Shown here: one piece after another, positions 32,745 to 39,205 of the stretch
Numbering within the stretch: the stretch's first letter is position 1
Layout: each line of letters starts with the position of its first letter
Source: a virus
Direction: 5' to 3' (one strand)
DNA: 42,175 bases
IMG/VR virus record: IMGVR_UViG_3300017755_000015
Span: 1 to 42,175 of that record
Program-made: the position numbers and the translations under genes
Notes under the pieces: generated by a model
What the model saw: only the letters and a program-made list of their open reading frames with translations
Database searches by the model: none
What the model was told of the DNA's origin: nothing

Positions 32745-33279
32745 ATTGTTCCATAAATGTAGGGGTCTCTCTAAGAGTCCATTTTGCAAAATCTTTCTTT
32801 TCGTTTGCATAGTATTTATGGTAAGAAATTATAGAGTCTTCGTGTTTGCAATAATCAGGCATTGCAGGTGGTGGTTGTCTCCATGTTCCTAGTTTAATAT
32901 TCTGAGGAATAACGTCTAGTAGACTTCTGAGTTTATCGTCCGTCATGTGGACTTTACCATATCGATAGGTATACTCGTTACATAATGCAACAAACAAATC
33001 ATACATGTATTGATACTGTATTGCATTCTCTCGCACCCATATAGCAGAAGGGTGATTGATATGACTTGCTTTGTATAAGACTCCTTCCATGTTTGAGTTC
33101 GGGTGTCGCCAACGTTTGATACGCCTACCACTAGATGCATCTATATATTCTTTACCGTCCAACATGCGGTGAGCAGTAGATAACATTTGAGCATACTCAA
33201 TAATCATCTTGACCACGTGCTTGTCGCAGTGCAACTGAGCAGACTCTTTCGGGTCTTCGTGTAAATAGAATATGTTCAT
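32737..33279 (-). CDS. Conserved phage protein with HCDKHVVK motif, unknown
   Basis: The 180-aa protein starts MNIFYLHEDPKESAQLHCDK, then HVVKMIIEYAQMLSTAHRML, with HPSAIWVRENAIQYQYMYDL and EYTYRYGKVH later. This family is common in large phages. Its clustered His/Cys/Asp/Lys residues suggest a metal or catalytic site, but I know of no demonstrated function. The ATG overlaps the previous stop (ATGA). Confidence 0.75.
   Translation of the reverse strand: MNIFYLHEDPKESAQLHCDKHVVKMIIEYAQMLSTAHRMLDGKEYIDASSGRRIKRWRHPNSNMEGVLYKASHINHPSAIWVRENAIQYQYMYDLFVALCNEYTYRYGKVHMTDDKLRSLLDVIPQNIKLGTWRQPPPAMPDYCKHEDSIISYHKYYANEKKDFAKWTLRETPTFMEQYA
32813..32820 (-). promoter_or_regulatory. Possible late promoter inside the HCDKHVVK gene
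   Basis: CATAAATA on the minus strand, 69 bp before the ATG at 32744 of the 102-aa gene and 2 bp before an alternative ATG at 32810. It could drive the 102-aa gene, the nuclease and gp33 late in infection. Confidence 0.4.
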
Positions 33280-33467
33280 CGCTTTAACTTGATAAACTTA
33301 CGTCTTGATTTTGAGAACAACTTGGAAGGTGTCTTGTAAAAGAGTTCTTCCTTAGTTCCCGTTTTGATATAACCAACATTCTGATTCTTCTCGTTGAAGA
33401 TGTATGTGTGGTTCTTGACTTTGTATTCACCCCAATCGGTGATTTCTTTTAGATACGTGTAATTCAT
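33276..33467 (-). CDS. Small basic protein, unknown
   Basis: The start is the ATG at 33467 (MNYTYLKEITDWGEYKVKNH), giving 63 aa, with ATGA overlap of the zinc-finger gene's stop. A start 12 bp upstream is possible. The C-terminal part (TPSKLFSKSRRKFIKLKR) is strongly basic. No family recognised; it sits in a run of coupled small genes. Confidence 0.6.
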   Translation of the reverse strand: MNYTYLKEITDWGEYKVKNHTYIFNEKNQNVGYIKTGTKEELFYKTPSKLFSKSRRKFIKLKR

Positions 33468-33664
33468 TCGTCTTCCCATATAGGTTTAGTATCGCCCATG
33501 CAGAATACCTCAAGGATAGATTTCTGTTCACCCGTCTCACCATTAGTGAGCATTTCCGTCTCACCACATGGACGGCAGAACTCAATCCATTGGTCACCTA
33601 AAACTAGGTGGTTAGTGCCCGTTGCAGGGCGTCTAGTGTCACATATTCCGCAATGATTTGCCAT
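33464..33664 (-). CDS. Small zinc-finger protein, unknown
   Basis: The 66-aa protein has two CxxC pairs: HCGICDTRRP at residues 4-13 and FCRPCGE at 29-35. Together they can make one four-cysteine zinc ribbon of the kind found in small phage regulatory proteins. The C-terminal half is acidic (MGDTKPIWEDE). A clear AGGAG Shine-Dalgarno stands before the ATG. Target unknown. Confidence 0.7.
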   Translation of the reverse strand: MANHCGICDTRRPATGTNHLVLGDQWIEFCRPCGETEMLTNGETGEQKSILEVFCMGDTKPIWEDE

Positions 33665-33672
33665 ACTTTCTC

Positions 33673-34050
33673 CTATATTAAATAATCAGGGCCATATTTT
33701 CTGTTACCAACAGTAACGTCATACCCTTCAAACAAGTTTCCTCTCGGAGCATTTAGAGCAGGTGTTTTCCAACCAGCAGCTTTTAGAACGTCACCACATT
33801 CAAATGTGATACCCGCTAAACCTTTTTGGAACTGTTTACGGTTTATGAATCCCCAAACAGAACCGTCATTACCATGTTCACACACAATAACTTTTATGTA
33901 TTTTGGTGAAACTTTGTAACGATAACTATACCAATCAAGTGTTGGATACTGTTTGTTATGCAATGTAAGTAAGTCCTCACACAATTTATCACACAATTGA
34001 AGCAACTCTTGTTCTTGGTTTACTTCGTTTACTAGTTCAGATACTTTCAT
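33673..34050 (-). CDS. Hypothetical protein, unknown
   Basis: The start is the ATG at 34050 (MKVSELVNEVNQEQELLQLC), giving 125 aa, with AAAGGAGAAAAT before it. An upstream ATG at 34074 would place this Shine-Dalgarno inside the gene. The first 35 residues are helical; the rest (YSYRYKVSPKYIKVIVCEHG, FINRKQFQKGLAGITFECGD, then VLKAAGWKTPALNAPRGN) is alpha/beta with conserved-looking Gly/Pro. Several marine phages carry 'GDVLKAAGWKxPAxNxxRGN'-type proteins with no known role. It is probably driven by the promoter at 34081-34110. Confidence 0.7.
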   Translation of the reverse strand: MKVSELVNEVNQEQELLQLCDKLCEDLLTLHNKQYPTLDWYSYRYKVSPKYIKVIVCEHGNDGSVWGFINRKQFQKGLAGITFECGDVLKAAGWKTPALNAPRGNLFEGYDVTVGNRKYGPDYLI

Positions 34051-34080
34051 ATTTTCTCCTTTATTCTCTATCATGTGTAT

Positions 34081-34110
34081 AGGCTAACAAAAAATGCATG
34101 TCACTGTCAA
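34081..34110 (-). promoter_or_regulatory. Sigma70-like promoter (copy 2 of a repeated element)
   Basis: The -35 TTGACA (34105-34110) and an extended TGT-TAGCCT -10 (34081-34086) are 18 bp apart. The -35 overlaps the stop codon of the upstream gene. It shares TTGACAGTGACA and TTTTTGTTAGCCT with the element at 34895-34924. The -10 keeps the first, second and last bases of TATAAT. Confidence 0.5.
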
Positions 34111-34442
34111 GCGCTCATTTCATATTTTTCGTCTTCGATTTCCATTTCGAGTTCGTCATGTTCGTTCTCGATATCCCTTAGTTTATCTTCAAAGGGTTCT
34201 ACAAGGTCGTAGATTGCGCTCTCAAGAGCGTTTACTGCTTCCCTAACCTCTTTGACCTTCCACTCCATATCGTCCTCTGAGATACCGTTATCTTCCGCCC
34301 AACTCTCTACTTCCATGTAGATATTGGAAGGCATATCCATGTACTTTATCTCTCTAGTCTTTTCGTTGACTCTGCCAACCAGTGCTTCAAGTTCCCACTT
34401 TAGGTCTTCAAGTTCACTTAGTTTTTTTACTTTATCTTCCAT
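34107..34442 (-). CDS. Acidic coiled-coil protein, unknown
   Basis: The start is the ATG at 34442 (MEDKVKKLSELEDLKWELEA), giving 111 aa; its A is the last base of the phosphatase stop (TAATG), and AAGGAG lies 7 bases upstream. A longer start at 34493 would read inside the neighbour. The product is almost entirely helical, Glu/Asp/Lys-rich with heptads (LVEPFEDKLRDIENEHDELE), so a coiled coil or DNA-mimic-like acidic protein is possible. No family recognised. Coupling suggests it works with the phosphatase. Confidence 0.65.
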   Translation of the reverse strand: MEDKVKKLSELEDLKWELEALVGRVNEKTREIKYMDMPSNIYMEVESWAEDNGISEDDMEWKVKEVREAVNALESAIYDLVEPFEDKLRDIENEHDELEMEIEDEKYEMSA

Positions 34443-34888
34443 TAAAAATCTCCTTCTGCGACTTGGACAACAGTGGTTCCTCTCTGTCTCCACATGTCAA
34501 CGACTTTGTTTCTGTCGTCAAAGACCAAGTCAATTTTACCACCCAACTCCTCAAACCTATCGGCCAAGTCGGATTTGAATTCTTCGTCAGGTCTGAAATC
34601 ACCGTCAGGTCTCAAGAACAAACCACTGTGGTCTTCACCAATCCATTCAGCAATCTGTTTCTCAGTAACCTCTCTTTCTGATTCGTTCCTAGCAGAAAAG
34701 AAAGCAACGTCATCACCTTGAGCGATAAACCTTTTTGCGATATCACAAACATGTTCAACAGGGGTATCATTTACAGTCTCTACTCTAAATGCATTCCAGT
34801 CTGCAGGTTTTTGATTTACAAAATGTCTCCTATGTTCAACGTTCGCAATAGTCCCGTCAACATCGAAGATAATTACTTTCTTATTCAT
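34442..34888 (-). CDS. HAD-family phosphatase, PNKP 3'-phosphatase-domain type
   Basis: The 148-aa protein has HAD motif I DVDGTIANVEHRR (catalytic Asp at 9 and 11), motif II FFSARNESERE (Ser65-Ala-Arg), a conserved Lys near 105 (FKSDLADRF) and motif III VFDDRNKVVDMWRQRG (DD at 124-125). The 'DDR...VVDMWR..G' ending is that of the C-terminal phosphatase domain of T4 polynucleotide kinase (PseT). The kinase half is missing, so this is a free 3'-phosphatase-like enzyme for nucleic-acid end repair or a nucleotide phosphatase. The ATG follows the promoter at 34895-34924 with no Shine-Dalgarno. Confidence 0.85.
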   Translation of the reverse strand: MNKKVIIFDVDGTIANVEHRRHFVNQKPADWNAFRVETVNDTPVEHVCDIAKRFIAQGDDVAFFSARNESEREVTEKQIAEWIGEDHSGLFLRPDGDFRPDEEFKSDLADRFEELGGKIDLVFDDRNKVVDMWRQRGTTVVQVAEGDF

Positions 34889-34894
34889 ACTATA

Positions 34895-34924
34895 AGGCTA
34901 ACAAAAACTAGCTGTCACTGTCAA
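34895..34924 (-). promoter_or_regulatory. Sigma70-like promoter (copy 1 of a repeated element)
   Basis: TTGACA (34919-34924), an 18-bp spacer and extended TGT-TAGCCT (34895-34900). The -35 lies inside the terminator hairpin of the upstream gene. Only six bases separate the -10 from the ATG of the phosphatase gene, so the transcript would begin at or next to the start codon. Confidence 0.5.
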
Positions 34925-34931
34925 CAGCTAG
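34903..34931 (-). terminator. Intrinsic terminator at the end of the 91-aa gene
   Basis: Perfect 8-bp arms CTAGCTGT and ACAGCTAG enclose an 8-base loop, followed on the minus strand by five T (34903-34907). The hairpin includes the last codons and stop of the 34908-35183 gene and overlaps the next promoter. Confidence 0.7.
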
Positions 34932-35183
34932 TTTCATTATTTTCTTCTTATTTTTAAGGAAGTCCTGCACTGCTTTTGATTCAGACTTGGACAAATCCTT
35001 GACAGATTTGATACCCCAAGTTGTACCCAAAGTGCACAGTTTGTTACCTGCTACTACAGCAGTGTTCCACATATAATCATCATTTGAATACAGTGCGTTC
35101 TTCTCACAGGCAGTAATCATGTTACGCCCTATCTCCACAATCATCATGACTGCTTCATTGTTTTCATAGATAGATTTCTTCAT
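34908..35183 (-). CDS. Hypothetical helical protein, unknown
   Basis: The start is the ATG at 35183 (MKKSIYENNEAVMMIVEIGR), giving 91 aa, whose A is the last base of the nuclease stop (TAATG) with GGAGAAAAT before it. The product is mixed helical with a Lys-rich end (FLKNKKKIMKLAVDSDS). No family recognised. It is translationally coupled to the DUF262-HNH nuclease and ends in a terminator, so these two and the 49-aa gene upstream form one transcript. A partner or modulator of the nuclease is possible but unproven. Confidence 0.65.
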   Translation of the reverse strand: MKKSIYENNEAVMMIVEIGRNMITACEKNALYSNDDYMWNTAVVAGNKLCTLGTTWGIKSVKDLSKSESKAVQDFLKNKKKIMKLAVDSDS

Positions 35184-36526
35184 TATTTTCTCCAATTACA
35201 GGTTGAGTGCACAGCGGCACAATTTTCTTGAGTCGTTGGGTGACCGTCTTTGTATAACAAAATATGGTCTCCGTGTACGTCCTCGTTGAACTCAGGCATT
35301 TCTTCATTACAGATTGCACATATACCACCCTGTTCATCGAATGCTATACGTACTTGGTCTCTAGTGAATATCCTTTGTTTGTCTTGCAGGACTTTAGCAA
35401 ATCCTATCACGTTCATTTCATCACGAATCAATACAAGTGCAACTTTGGTATCTTCACCACCGTTACCTCTCATACGTAATTCGTAAGGTGAACCTGTCAA
35501 ACCGTCCATGGGTGCAACTGCTTTTAAGTTGTCAACTGCTTTCATGTAAACTCTAAGGAATTCAAGTGGGTCAATCTTGTTACCGTTTGCGGTAATCTCA
35601 CCAACTAGGTAAGAATAATTTCTCCACTGCTTCAGTCCCATTTCTTTACCAGTCTTGACACCTCTAACTCCTTGGTTGACTAGAGTCAATACTCTCTTGA
35701 CGAAATTGACATTGTCAAATTTCTCAGGACTATCTTCTGCTTGTTCTTTGTAGAAGTCAGTAATGACTTTACCAGTTGTACCAGTCTTCGTGAAGTCTTG
35801 TTTCCTCGAATTCTGTAACATGTAAACAAGTTCTGCAAGAGTCTTATCAACGTCTAGTCTTGAATGATTAGCACCTTTGATATACTTCAAGTCACCATTA
35901 GTTTTAGTTTCAAACATTGGGTGGATATCATCATACCTAGTCCAGTTCTGAATCTGAATAGACATTGCTGACGCAATCGCCTGTCTCTTCTCTTGAGGGT
36001 TCAGGGTGTTAGTATTGTTTAACACGTCTGTAAAAAGAAACCCTGCTCTGAGAGAGTCAATGTCATAATACAACATTGCACCTAGACCTTGATTACCAAA
36101 GTGCTCCTTTGCAACCAGTGGTAACTTTTTGTAAGATAGTCCACGCAGGTCTTCTGTCATTTCTGCACCTTCAAACTTAATTGCTTTAAGGGCATCAACC
36201 TCAGGCAAATCAACCTCACCTCTAACGAATGCCAGAATCGTAGAGACTCTTTGACAACCGTCCATTACTTCTGAATCCCAATCTTCGGGAATGTTCTCAC
36301 CAAGTCTCAATGCAATTTCAGGAATGACAATTCCTTCTACAAAGAAAGATACCAAGAACTGTTGTTGCCATGCTTTGTCGGCATGAAAGTTCCTTTGATA
36401 TGCTTTTGGTGATAAGTTAACTCTCCCAATCTTACTAGATTCATGAATGAAATCTTCAACAAGAAAGACTTCCCTCTGTGGATTGCTTTTGTGACTTCCG
36501 TCTAGGAAGTATTTAAGATTCGCCAT
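35183..36526 (-). CDS. DUF262-HNH endonuclease (GmrSD-like architecture)
   Basis: The 447-aa protein joins an N-terminal DUF262/ParB-like domain to a C-terminal HNH nuclease. In the first part, YQRNF at 43-47, the helix KAWQQQFLVSFFVEGIVIPE and VMDGCQRVSTILAFVRGEVD (DGCQR at 89-93) are the DUF262 signatures. The last 50 residues have CAIC at 403-406, GDHI with Asp420-His421, NCAAVH with Asn435 and His440, and Cys443, forming a zinc-supported HNH site. DUF262 plus HNH is the architecture of GmrSD-type modification-dependent restriction and related anti-phage nucleases. A phage copy could attack rival phage or host DNA. The motif residues look intact. The start is supported by AAGGAGAAGACA before the ATG. 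Confidence 0.87.
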   Translation of the reverse strand: MANLKYFLDGSHKSNPQREVFLVEDFIHESSKIGRVNLSPKAYQRNFHADKAWQQQFLVSFFVEGIVIPEIALRLGENIPEDWDSEVMDGCQRVSTILAFVRGEVDLPEVDALKAIKFEGAEMTEDLRGLSYKKLPLVAKEHFGNQGLGAMLYYDIDSLRAGFLFTDVLNNTNTLNPQEKRQAIASAMSIQIQNWTRYDDIHPMFETKTNGDLKYIKGANHSRLDVDKTLAELVYMLQNSRKQDFTKTGTTGKVITDFYKEQAEDSPEKFDNVNFVKRVLTLVNQGVRGVKTGKEMGLKQWRNYSYLVGEITANGNKIDPLEFLRVYMKAVDNLKAVAPMDGLTGSPYELRMRGNGGEDTKVALVLIRDEMNVIGFAKVLQDKQRIFTRDQVRIAFDEQGGICAICNEEMPEFNEDVHGDHILLYKDGHPTTQENCAAVHSTCNWRK

Positions 36527-36662
36527 TGTCTTCTCCTTGATTAAGGTTAAGAACCAATGGTTCGTTTGGTTCCCTATCAGACATGAAGGGTTCCAGTGTT
36601 GCAGTAATTTCTTCCCCTACGTCTGCAAACTTCTCACGTAGGTATATAGCCAATTGTTTCAT
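36513..36662 (-). CDS. 49-aa acidic protein preceding the DUF262-HNH nuclease
   Basis: An ATG at 36660-36662 with TAGGAGAACAG before it opens a 49-codon frame (MKQLAIYLREKFADVGEEIT, then ATLEPFMSDREPNEPLVLNL) ending at TAA 36513-36515, 14 bp inside the nuclease gene. The nuclease Shine-Dalgarno lies in its last codons, so translation is coupled. The C-terminal half is acidic. It is the first gene after the strong promoter at 36762-36791. Function unknown; a leader peptide or nuclease modulator are options. Confidence 0.65.
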   Translation of the reverse strand: MKQLAIYLREKFADVGEEITATLEPFMSDREPNEPLVLNLNQGEDNGES

Positions 36663-36761
36663 TCTGTTCTCCTATAGAAATATTGGTGGACTTCGTCCGT
36701 TAATATAACGACAATAGACCTTTAGAATATGTTCCAAGGTTTATTGCCAAGTACAGATACC

Positions 36762-36791
36762 ATTATACGATAACAGCCATGTCATCGTCAA
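36762..36791 (-). promoter_or_regulatory. Strong sigma70-type promoter for the nuclease operon
   Basis: TTGACG (36786-36791), an 18-bp spacer and a perfect TATAAT (36762-36767) on the minus strand, about 100 bp upstream of the 49-aa gene. The -35 region TTGACGATGACA resembles the TTGACAGTGACA of the promoters at 34105 and 34919. It is the best host-type early promoter in the window. Confidence 0.8.
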
Positions 36792-36799
36792 TAGGGTTT

Positions 36800-37048
36800 T
36801 TAAATATTTTTTTGAATTAAATCAAGTTCTTCAATTTTCTTATTGATTATCTCGACTCTTTTTGGCCAGTAGATGTAGTCCTTATCTGAATCCTTTGCAA
36901 GGTTCTCTAATAGAGGTCTGATAAACTCATCTAGTTTATTGATTATTTCTGTAGCAGTGGTTGTCTTCTCTACGATTTTAGTATCTACAGTCGCAAGTTC
37001 GTCTGCGTCCATAGCGGTAAAACCGAAGTCGTTGTATTCTATGCTCAT
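36800..37048 (-). CDS. Conserved small phage protein, unknown
   Basis: The 82-aa protein has a Thr/Asp-rich start (FGFTAMDADELATVDTK) and a helical end (KLDEFIRPLLENLAKDSDKD, then YIYWPKRVEIINKKIEELD). The 'PLLxNLxxxxxKDYIxWPxR' block is shared by many large phages, without a known role. A TATAAATA box lies 5 bp before the ATG, with no Shine-Dalgarno, as at gp25. Confidence 0.75.
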   Translation of the reverse strand: MSIEYNDFGFTAMDADELATVDTKIVEKTTTATEIINKLDEFIRPLLENLAKDSDKDYIYWPKRVEIINKKIEELDLIQKNI

Positions 37049-37053
37049 ACTAT

Positions 37054-37061
37054 TATTTATA
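37054..37061 (-). promoter_or_regulatory. Late promoter abutting the 82-aa gene
   Basis: An exact TATAAATA on the minus strand is followed by ATAGT and the ATG at 37048. It lies 3' of the 94-aa gene's coding end (overlapping its last codons). Third case of the 5-base box-to-ATG spacing. Confidence 0.65.
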
Positions 37062-37341
37062 CTGATACTTTCTCAACAATGTAATTTTTATTAGGTGTAT
37101 ATGTTAAATGTATAACATTAGGTACACGCATAATGTCAAATTCATGTTGGTGATAAAACCCTGCTTCTGTCAGTTCTTCGATTACATGAACTTTACGTTT
37201 GTCGTAATCTTCTTCGGAGGCCTGAATCTGAATTATTACTTGTCCAGTTTTAGACAAAGCAGTTCTAAAGAGTGCTGTGTCCTTCTCCGTCCACTTGTTG
37301 AATTTGCCCATCACTTGGGTTGTCGGTAGTGTCCAATCCAT
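37057..37341 (-). CDS. Degenerate nucleotidyltransferase-like protein
   Basis: The start is the ATG at 37341 (MDWTLPTTQVMGKFNKWTEK), giving 94 aa, with AAAGGAGAAGAAA before it. The block PTTQVMGKFNKWTEKDTALF, then RTALSKTGQVIIQIQASE, parallels cytidylyl/adenylyltransferase-like proteins of marine phages ('PTxQMxGRWQPWHxGHxxLFxxALxKTGQVxI'). Here the HxGH catalytic motif is replaced by TEKD, so catalysis is probably lost. It overlaps the preceding gene by 77 bp in another frame. A non-catalytic binding role is inference. Confidence 0.6.
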   Translation of the reverse strand: MDWTLPTTQVMGKFNKWTEKDTALFRTALSKTGQVIIQIQASEEDYDKRKVHVIEELTEAGFYHQHEFDIMRVPNVIHLTYTPNKNYIVEKVSV

Positions 37342-37810
37342 TTTCTTCTCCTTTGGATAACCGTATGTGTCGTTCACCTTCTAATACTTCGTCCATACTG
37401 ATACCATGTAACCACACGGCATTCTTTGGTGCAGGGTCAACGTATTCCATATTAATAGTATCACCTACACTGTAGTTTGTAAAGTCGTTTTCTGGCAACG
37501 TTATGAATTGAGAATCATAAATCAAATCTAATTTTGTAGACTTAGGATTACCATTCTCTTTGTGATAATAAAGTTTTGCTTCTCCATAGAAGTCTTCGTC
37601 CATGTAGTTTGCTGATAACACTATATCGTCTTCTACTTTGTATACGAGTGCACTATCTAAATCACCATTGAGTCCTATACGACATGACCAGTCCCAAGGT
37701 ATGTTCACTCTAAAGTGTCCCTTGGGAATGTCGTAGTTTGGATTGTGAGGTGCAGGACTACTTAGAGTCGTCTTCTCCGAAGTAACCACCATCTCTAATG
37801 ATGTCTTCAT
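37265..37810 (-). CDS. Hypothetical protein, start uncertain
   Basis: Candidate starts are ATGs at 37810 (MKTSLEMVV) and 37795, both inside the end of the 448-aa gene, and a GTG further down; none has a good Shine-Dalgarno. I show the 37810 start (181 aa). The body (YDIPKGHFRVNIPWDWSCRI, FITLPENDFTNYSVGDTINM, VDPAPKNAVWLHGISMDEVL) looks like a folded beta-rich protein. Its last 25 codons overlap the next gene. No family recognised. The protein-like composition and lack of stops support coding. Confidence 0.55.
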   Translation of the reverse strand: MKTSLEMVVTSEKTTLSSPAPHNPNYDIPKGHFRVNIPWDWSCRIGLNGDLDSALVYKVEDDIVLSANYMDEDFYGEAKLYYHKENGNPKSTKLDLIYDSQFITLPENDFTNYSVGDTINMEYVDPAPKNAVWLHGISMDEVLEGERHIRLSKGEENGLDTTDNPSDGQIQQVDGEGHSTL

Positions 37811-39104
37811 CTTGTTGTACCGTTGCGTTCTCGTCTGCTTCTGCTTCTTGAATAAGATTCCATGCTTCTTCCTCAAAGTCTTTTATCATTGCGTTCTTAG
37901 TTTGATTCGCACTAACTGTGATTCCAATCTTGTCAGCAACTTCAGCGATTGTAGACTTTGTCATTTTTTGTAGTTCCATAGAATTAGGAATCACGATTTC
38001 TTCATACTCTTCTTCAACTGATTCTTTCATTGCTTGAACTTCTGCGATTGATTCAGGGTCTTCTCGTACTTCGATTTCTACTTCACCGTCACCTTGGACA
38101 GGTTCAAAGTCGTCATTCATATCCATGTAAGTGGTATTCATGTTAACGTCTTCTTCTGTGACTTGGTCTCCTAGTGGGGCATTACCGTCTTGTCCAATAT
38201 TGATTTTGAATAGAGGTTCTACTTCTCCATCGCCAGGAATATTAACAGGAACTTCTACTTCATCAAAGACAGTGAAACCTGAAGGCACATTAACACTAAC
38301 GTCTAAACCTTCGTCTTCGACTTCAATGTTTTCCCATGCGTTTTGCATTTGTTGACTAATCTTATCATAAGACTGTTCGTCTGACCATTGGTCTTCGCCT
38401 CTGTCTTTCCATTCCTTAATCATTTTATCCATAGGATTAGTTTCTTCTTCAACTGTCCTACCGTAATCGTCAAATGCTTGTTTTGTTTCCTCTATCTTTT
38501 CAGCGAGTTCAGGGTTAGCAGTAATCGTTCTAGTTGTTTCACTCTGTGGTGCAATCATAGGTGGTTGATTAGTAGTTACAGGAACTGGGTTCTGTGCTCT
38601 TGCGTTGTCCCATGACTTACTTGGTGAACCCATGTTAACAGGTTTCATTGCAACGTTAAGTTCTTCGTCACTGTGTTCAGATACAACTGGTGTAATCCCA
38701 CGTGCTTTTGCTTGGTTCTCCAATTCATTAATTCTGTTTTGTAGAATCCTAGAAGCGTCTTGAGCTGCTTGAACTTTTGCGTCTGAGGTTGCTTTGACTG
38801 ATTCAATTTCTTGTTGTTGTTTTAACTTTGCTTGTTCATTAACAATCTGTTGTTCAACCGCAACAATCTGTTGACGTTTCTGTACCCATGTTTGATAGTC
38901 TTGGACTTCTAACATACAGTCATTTCTAATTTGATTTAGGATTGCAAGTTCGTCACCTTTAATAGAACCTCTCGCTAATGCGATTTCAACCAAAGACAAA
39001 ATACCATTAACGTCTTCATACGTTATGTGGGACATTGAATAATTGGTGGGTACGTCTTGCAGTTCAGCAGGTAGCTGAAAAGTTGATTCAATTTGGTCGT
39101 TCAT
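37758..39104 (-). CDS. Acidic coiled-coil protein with C-terminal SAP/LEM-like segment
   Basis: The 448-aa protein has a helical N-terminus. A Gln/Lys/Ala-rich coiled coil at about 70-135 (VEQQIVNEQAKLKQQQEIES) and a Pro/Asn/Thr-rich linker at about 165-200 come next. Then an acidic, Met/Asn-rich region and, near residues 377-412, MELQKMTKSTIAEVADKIGI with TVSANQTKNAMIKDFEEEAW, the shape of a SAP/HeH-type two-helix nucleic-acid-binding motif. Total charge is strongly acidic. I do not recognise the family. GGAGTAAATT precedes the ATG. A scaffold-like or DNA-organising role is speculation. Confidence 0.7.
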   Translation of the reverse strand: MNDQIESTFQLPAELQDVPTNYSMSHITYEDVNGILSLVEIALARGSIKGDELAILNQIRNDCMLEVQDYQTWVQKRQQIVAVEQQIVNEQAKLKQQQEIESVKATSDAKVQAAQDASRILQNRINELENQAKARGITPVVSEHSDEELNVAMKPVNMGSPSKSWDNARAQNPVPVTTNQPPMIAPQSETTRTITANPELAEKIEETKQAFDDYGRTVEEETNPMDKMIKEWKDRGEDQWSDEQSYDKISQQMQNAWENIEVEDEGLDVSVNVPSGFTVFDEVEVPVNIPGDGEVEPLFKINIGQDGNAPLGDQVTEEDVNMNTTYMDMNDDFEPVQGDGEVEIEVREDPESIAEVQAMKESVEEEYEEIVIPNSMELQKMTKSTIAEVADKIGITVSANQTKNAMIKDFEEEAWNLIQEAEADENATVQQDEDIIRDGGYFGEDDSK

Positions 39105-39205
39105 AATTTACTCCATGGACAAGAACTAGACTAGAAAGTATTGATACTAGAATAAAAATCTATTCTCTCTTATATGTATAGTCTCGGTCTTGTAATTATA
39201 TTTAG

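Noticed and set aside
34081-34115. Intrinsic terminator at the end of the 111-aa gene
   Set aside because: A T run is present, but the bases before it do not form a good hairpin, unlike the related site at 34903-34931.
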